A stretch of 7,625 bases of DNA from VHBM01 sp052386635. GTDB lineage: Archaea; Thermoproteota; Nitrososphaeria; Nitrososphaerales; Nitrosopumilaceae. The stretch covers positions 1 through 7,625 of the forward strand of contig JBQTJY010000015.1 of NCBI GenBank assembly GCA_052386635.1, read 5' to 3'. The translations under genes and the position numbers were made by a program. This document shows, piece after piece, positions 5,655 to 7,625 of the stretch (the first letter of the stretch is position 1; each line of letters opens with the position of its first letter). The notes beneath the pieces are model-generated. The model was not told the origin of the DNA, searched no databases, and saw nothing but the letters and a program-made list of their open reading frames with translations.

Positions 5655-5666
5655 TGCAATACAATC
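5647..5666. promoter_or_regulatory. 20-bp near-perfect palindrome, candidate operator
   Basis: GATTGCATTGCAATACAATC matches its own reverse complement at all but one symmetric pair (18 of 20 bases). Its core ATTGCAAT is an exact palindrome. The site covers the start codon (5652-5654) and predicted transcription start of the minus-strand membrane gene and lies upstream of the divergent plus-strand gene. A further CAATGATTG (5643-5651) overlaps its left end. A dimeric repressor could block the polymerase here; no candidate regulator is visible in the window. Confidence 0.45.
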
Positions 5667-5670
5667 TTTG

Positions 5671-5684
5671 AATTTATTATATAT
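5671..5684 (-). promoter_or_regulatory. TATA-like element of the 75-aa membrane protein gene
   Basis: On the minus strand this reads CATATATAATAAAT, centred about 23-25 bases before the ATG at 5654. It also overlaps the ATG at 5683 of the plus-strand gene, making that start less certain. Confidence 0.45.
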
Positions 5685-6030
5685 GGATTATTCCAAATTA
5701 AATTCCGCTATCTTATTAAACTCGCAAAATCAAAGTTATAACTCGTTGACGCCAAAAGAACGAATGAGACGAGATCTAGTCTCTGTAATCATAGAAAAAA
5801 CATTACTTGACATTAGCAAGGAAACATGTTTGCTAGTTGAAAAAAGACTATTTGCAGATTATTATTGTAGGTTTTCTGATTGCTATAGTCATCCAGAACA
5901 TCTTAACGCAATACTAAAGGAAATATTTGGAAACAACTATTATATAATTACAGACAAGATCAAAGCAGAGATAGAAAAACATCCATTAGACAAAAAACTC
6001 ACTAAATTTATCGAAATACTTGTTCAATAA
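5683..6030 (+). CDS. small helical protein resembling a thaumarchaeal output domain (NitrOD5-like)
   Basis: From ATG 5683 this encodes 115 residues: an Asn/Ser-rich tail (1-27), then a compact helical domain from about residue 28 (MRRDLVSVIIEKTLLDIS) through YYCRFSDCYSHPEHLNAILKEIFG (60-83) to the end. The C62/C67, HPE and KEIFGN pattern reminds me of short thaumarchaeal single-domain proteins classed as output domains (NitrOD5); this is recall, not a search. The start is uncertain. A frame extension to 5569 overlaps the divergent gene and its signals and is unlikely. AATCAAAG-TTATAA (5729-5741), nearly the same as the pdaD promoter, points to ATG 5764 as a leaderless start giving 88 residues that match the domain itself. 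No DNA-binding or sensor domain is fused, so its partner is unknown. Confidence 0.72.
   Translation: MDYSKLNSAILLNSQNQSYNSLTPKERMRRDLVSVIIEKTLLDISKETCLLVEKRLFADYYCRFSDCYSHPEHLNAILKEIFGNNYYIITDKIKAEIEKHPLDKKLTKFIEILVQ
5729..5741 (+). promoter_or_regulatory. BRE/TATA supporting an internal start at 5764
   Basis: AATCAAAG followed by TTATAA closely resembles AATCAAAG-TATAAATA before pdaD. The TATA centre is about 25 bases from ATG 5764, the distance seen for other leaderless genes here. Confidence 0.4.
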
Positions 6031-6054
6031 AAAATAAAACTTTTTTACAAAAAT
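6031..6054. terminator. T-runs between convergent genes
   Basis: TTTTTT at 6041-6046 lies just after the plus-strand gene ending at 6030. On the minus strand, TATTTTTG (complement of 6047-6054) and the A-rich 6028-6038 give T tracts downstream of the gene ending at 6086. Both fit archaeal T-run termination. Confidence 0.4.
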
Positions 6055-6085
6055 AGTGGAATTGATTAATGGCCAATAACAATAT

Positions 6086-7219
6086 TCATTTTTTTGGTAA
6101 CAGTTCTGTCATTTTTGGTGGCAACTGATCTGAAGGATATGGTTCAACGTGCTTTGTTTTACACCAATTAAGAAGATCAGGCCACGAATATGATCTATCA
6201 ACATTGACTTCCTTTTTTGTCTCCCACTTGTCAAGACTTAATGTCTCCCCGCTATCTTTAATCGGTATGCTATCTACAAGTTTCATTTTTTCCAACCATT
6301 GTATCATTGTTAATCCATATGCAAAATAATTTTCGAAATAATCTGCGACAGTTTTTGAAATGGCATTTGTACGATAAAGGTATGCAATAGAATCAAGCGT
6401 ATCCAAATATGAAGTTGCGTATAATTCACATTCTAAAACATCATTTAATTTTGCTTCCTCTCTTTCCAACTCAGTTAATTTTTGACTATAATCCTTAACC
6501 ACTTCTAGAGTACCTTCAACATCATCCTCAGGTAATTCTTTGTAATCGTTCATAGCTTCAGGAAGCTGATCCTCATCAAATGGAGTAATCTTATTTTGTT
6601 TGTCCGTTATATTGAGGCTCCACATGATCAGATCAGGCCAGGGAAATGGATCTTTTTCAGATTCTAACTCAGATTTTAGACTATATTTTACTGGATAATC
6701 ATTAGCATAGGTATCATTAAAAATAATTTTTTTTGGGGCTCCATTTTTTTCGAATAAATTTGTGCTTGTTTCATCTACCACAAGTTCATTTTTTTGTAAC
6801 CACCACAATAAGGTAAGTGCATATCCAAACTCATTTTCAAAATAGCTTGAAATCTCTTGAGATATTCCACGCTTTTTGTTACACAAGTATGCAATTTGAT
6901 CCATCAAGTCTAAATAATTCTGTGCATACGTTTCACAATCTTTTTTTGTTTTCAATGCACGTTCTTTATTTTTTAATTCTGTTATCTGGCCACTATAGCT
7001 TGCAATTACAGACAAATTACGTTCCTGTCTGGCTCTTTCATTTTCCCTTGCTTGGTACATAAAACCAACTATAGAAGTTCCCACTACAACAATTATTCCC
7101 CAAAAAGTATAATCTTCTATATCAAACCATTTGTCTACAGGTTCAGATCCATCTGCAGCTAAAACCAATTGTAAATTAAATGAAAGCAATACAACAATGA
7201 ATATTGTCAGCCTTTTCAT
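6086..7219 (-). CDS. membrane-anchored protein with internally duplicated soluble domain, function unknown
   Basis: This 377-residue protein has an N-terminal signal-like segment (MKRLTIFIVVLLSFNLQLVLA), a short acidic linker, a membrane helix at about 39-54, and then a basic stretch (QARENERARQERN) that by the positive-inside rule places the remainder in the cytoplasm. The soluble part is two copies of one domain, residues about 71-226 and 240-373. Each copy runs: helix with TEL, CExYA, YLDxxDxIAYL, YFENxFxYxLT, WL, then WPDL and DQLP. Hand alignment of the first 76 positions gives 35 identities. Each copy keeps one Cys (C95, C264). No catalytic motif is recognised; helical, Glu/Lys-rich repeats suggest protein-protein contacts. 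A single gene with no operon partner, it converges on the 5683-6030 gene, and its promoter is not clear. Confidence 0.82.
   Translation of the reverse strand: MKRLTIFIVVLLSFNLQLVLAADGSEPVDKWFDIEDYTFWGIIVVVGTSIVGFMYQARENERARQERNLSVIASYSGQITELKNKERALKTKKDCETYAQNYLDLMDQIAYLCNKKRGISQEISSYFENEFGYALTLLWWLQKNELVVDETSTNLFEKNGAPKKIIFNDTYANDYPVKYSLKSELESEKDPFPWPDLIMWSLNITDKQNKITPFDEDQLPEAMNDYKELPEDDVEGTLEVVKDYSQKLTELEREEAKLNDVLECELYATSYLDTLDSIAYLYRTNAISKTVADYFENYFAYGLTMIQWLEKMKLVDSIPIKDSGETLSLDKWETKKEVNVDRSYSWPDLLNWCKTKHVEPYPSDQLPPKMTELLPKK
6101..6502 (-). repeat. second copy of duplicated protein domain (residues 240-373)
   Basis: This encodes VVKDYSQKLTEL through DQLPPKM. It matches the first copy in order and spacing of CExYA, YLDxLDxIAYL, YFENYFAYGLT, WPDL and DQLP. 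It is shorter than copy one, lacking about 20 residues between the helical part and WPDL. Confidence 0.85.
6542..7009 (-). repeat. first copy of duplicated protein domain (residues 71-226)
   Basis: This encodes VIASYSGQITEL through DQLPEAM. It is about 46 percent identical to the second copy over the helical part by hand count. The divergence points to an old duplication, not a recent tandem event. Confidence 0.85.
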
Positions 7220-7625
7220 TAACCCAAAATACTCTTACTTCTACTATTTGACCATTATGTGAACCATCAATGCATAAGTTGAGTCTATTTACTCTGTAAC
7301 CAAAAACAAATCTAGTATTGGTATGGACCGGATGGGTTTCAAGTAACAAGTTGCTTGGACCGCAGTAATGTTTTGTACATTTTGTAATACGTTATACCAG
7401 GTTGTAATGCATTACGTTAGAAATTGTATGGTTAGAAGACAAATTATTAGTTAATTTCTAAAAAATAGTAACTATTGGAGTGGCTGCTAAACTCCTACAT
7501 CAATTTTATTTTTGTTGCTAAAAAAAGAGAATCTTACATATGTTAAGCAAAACTATGATTGTTTAAGTAATTTGAATGTGTGATTGTATTATGCAAATCT
7601 ATCGGGAGATGACAGAATCCACGGT
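7220..7625. other. intergenic stretch with short repeats, no convincing gene
   Basis: All frames on both strands are closed by frequent stops; the longest ATG frame is 28 codons (7368-7454, +) and looks spurious. The stretch contains TGGACCG twice (7324-7330, 7356-7362), an imperfect stem GGTTTCAAG/CTTGGACC (7335-7361), three GTAAT motifs about 20 bases apart (7365, 7384, 7404), the exact palindrome GTAATGCATTAC (7404-7415) and a T-rich tract at 7503-7515. It may hold the control region of a gene beyond the window or an unannotated RNA; neither can be established here. Confidence 0.5.
7404..7415. repeat. exact 12-bp palindrome GTAATGCATTAC
   Basis: The sequence equals its own reverse complement. 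It ends a run of three GTAAT motifs spaced 19 and 20 bases apart, close to two helical turns, so all would face the same side of the DNA. It could be a protein-binding site, with no gene attached to it inside the window. Confidence 0.4.

Noticed and set aside
5569..5682. N-terminal extension of the NitrOD5-like protein back to 5569
   Set aside because: It overlaps the divergent membrane gene by 86 bases and its start region, lacks a promoter, and adds residues that look like an antisense translation.
6817..7062. Open frame on the plus strand inside the duplicated-domain gene
   Set aside because: It is antisense to the well-preserved first repeat copy, so the conserved pattern belongs to the minus strand.
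7368..7454. 28-codon frame MFCTFCNTLYQ... in the right intergenic region
   Set aside because: It has one CxxC but no ribosome site or placed TATA, and overlaps the GTAAT repeats; its length is as expected by chance in A/T-rich DNA.
1..7625. CRISPR array, insertion sequence, integrase or defence island
   Set aside because: No regularly spaced repeats, transposase or recombinase motifs, or terminal inverted repeats flanking genes were found. The tRNA gene at the edge shows no duplicated 3' end elsewhere in the window.

Overview
The window looks like the chromosome of a low-GC ammonia-oxidising archaeon (Nitrososphaeria/Thaumarchaeota, probably Nitrosopumilales). The evidence is a pyruvoyl-dependent arginine decarboxylase of archaeal type, an archaeal-type M3 peptidase, several small membrane proteins of a style common in this group, and BRE/TATA promoters placed about 25-27 bases from start codons, as expected for leaderless archaeal transcripts. 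I see no phage, transposon, CRISPR array or island. Assignment to a lineage is inference from sequence style, not from a database match.

Layout, left to right. A tRNA-Thr(UGU) gene runs leftward from base 78. A tiny two-helix membrane protein (164-370, +) converges on and overlaps a CPBP-type intramembrane protease (347-946, -). Then come a PrxQ/Bcp-like peroxiredoxin with an altered active-site motif (1020-1478, +) and pyruvoyl-dependent arginine decarboxylase pdaD with a TTG start (1530-2081, +). A secreted, C-terminally anchored protein of unknown function (2078-3262, -) is followed by a short intergenic region that appears to carry its own promoter, a strongly structured small RNA and a T-run (about 3333-3434, +). 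Next is a full-length M3B oligoendopeptidase, pepF (3440-5212, -).

The right part holds a 33-residue cysteine-rich microprotein (5317-5418, +), a 75-residue membrane protein (5427-5654, -), a small helical protein resembling thaumarchaeal output domains (5683-6030, +), and a membrane-anchored protein whose soluble part is an internal duplication (6086-7219, -). The last 400 bases hold no convincing gene, only short repeats and palindromes.

The genes do not form one pathway. Most are single transcription units with alternating strands and very tight spacing. Housekeeping roles are clear for tRNA-Thr, pdaD (polyamine/agmatine synthesis), the peroxiredoxin and PepF. The most interesting unexplained items are the structured RNA near 3367-3434, the Cys-rich microprotein at 5317, the duplicated-domain protein at 6086-7219, and the near-perfect palindrome over the start of the 5427-5654 gene.
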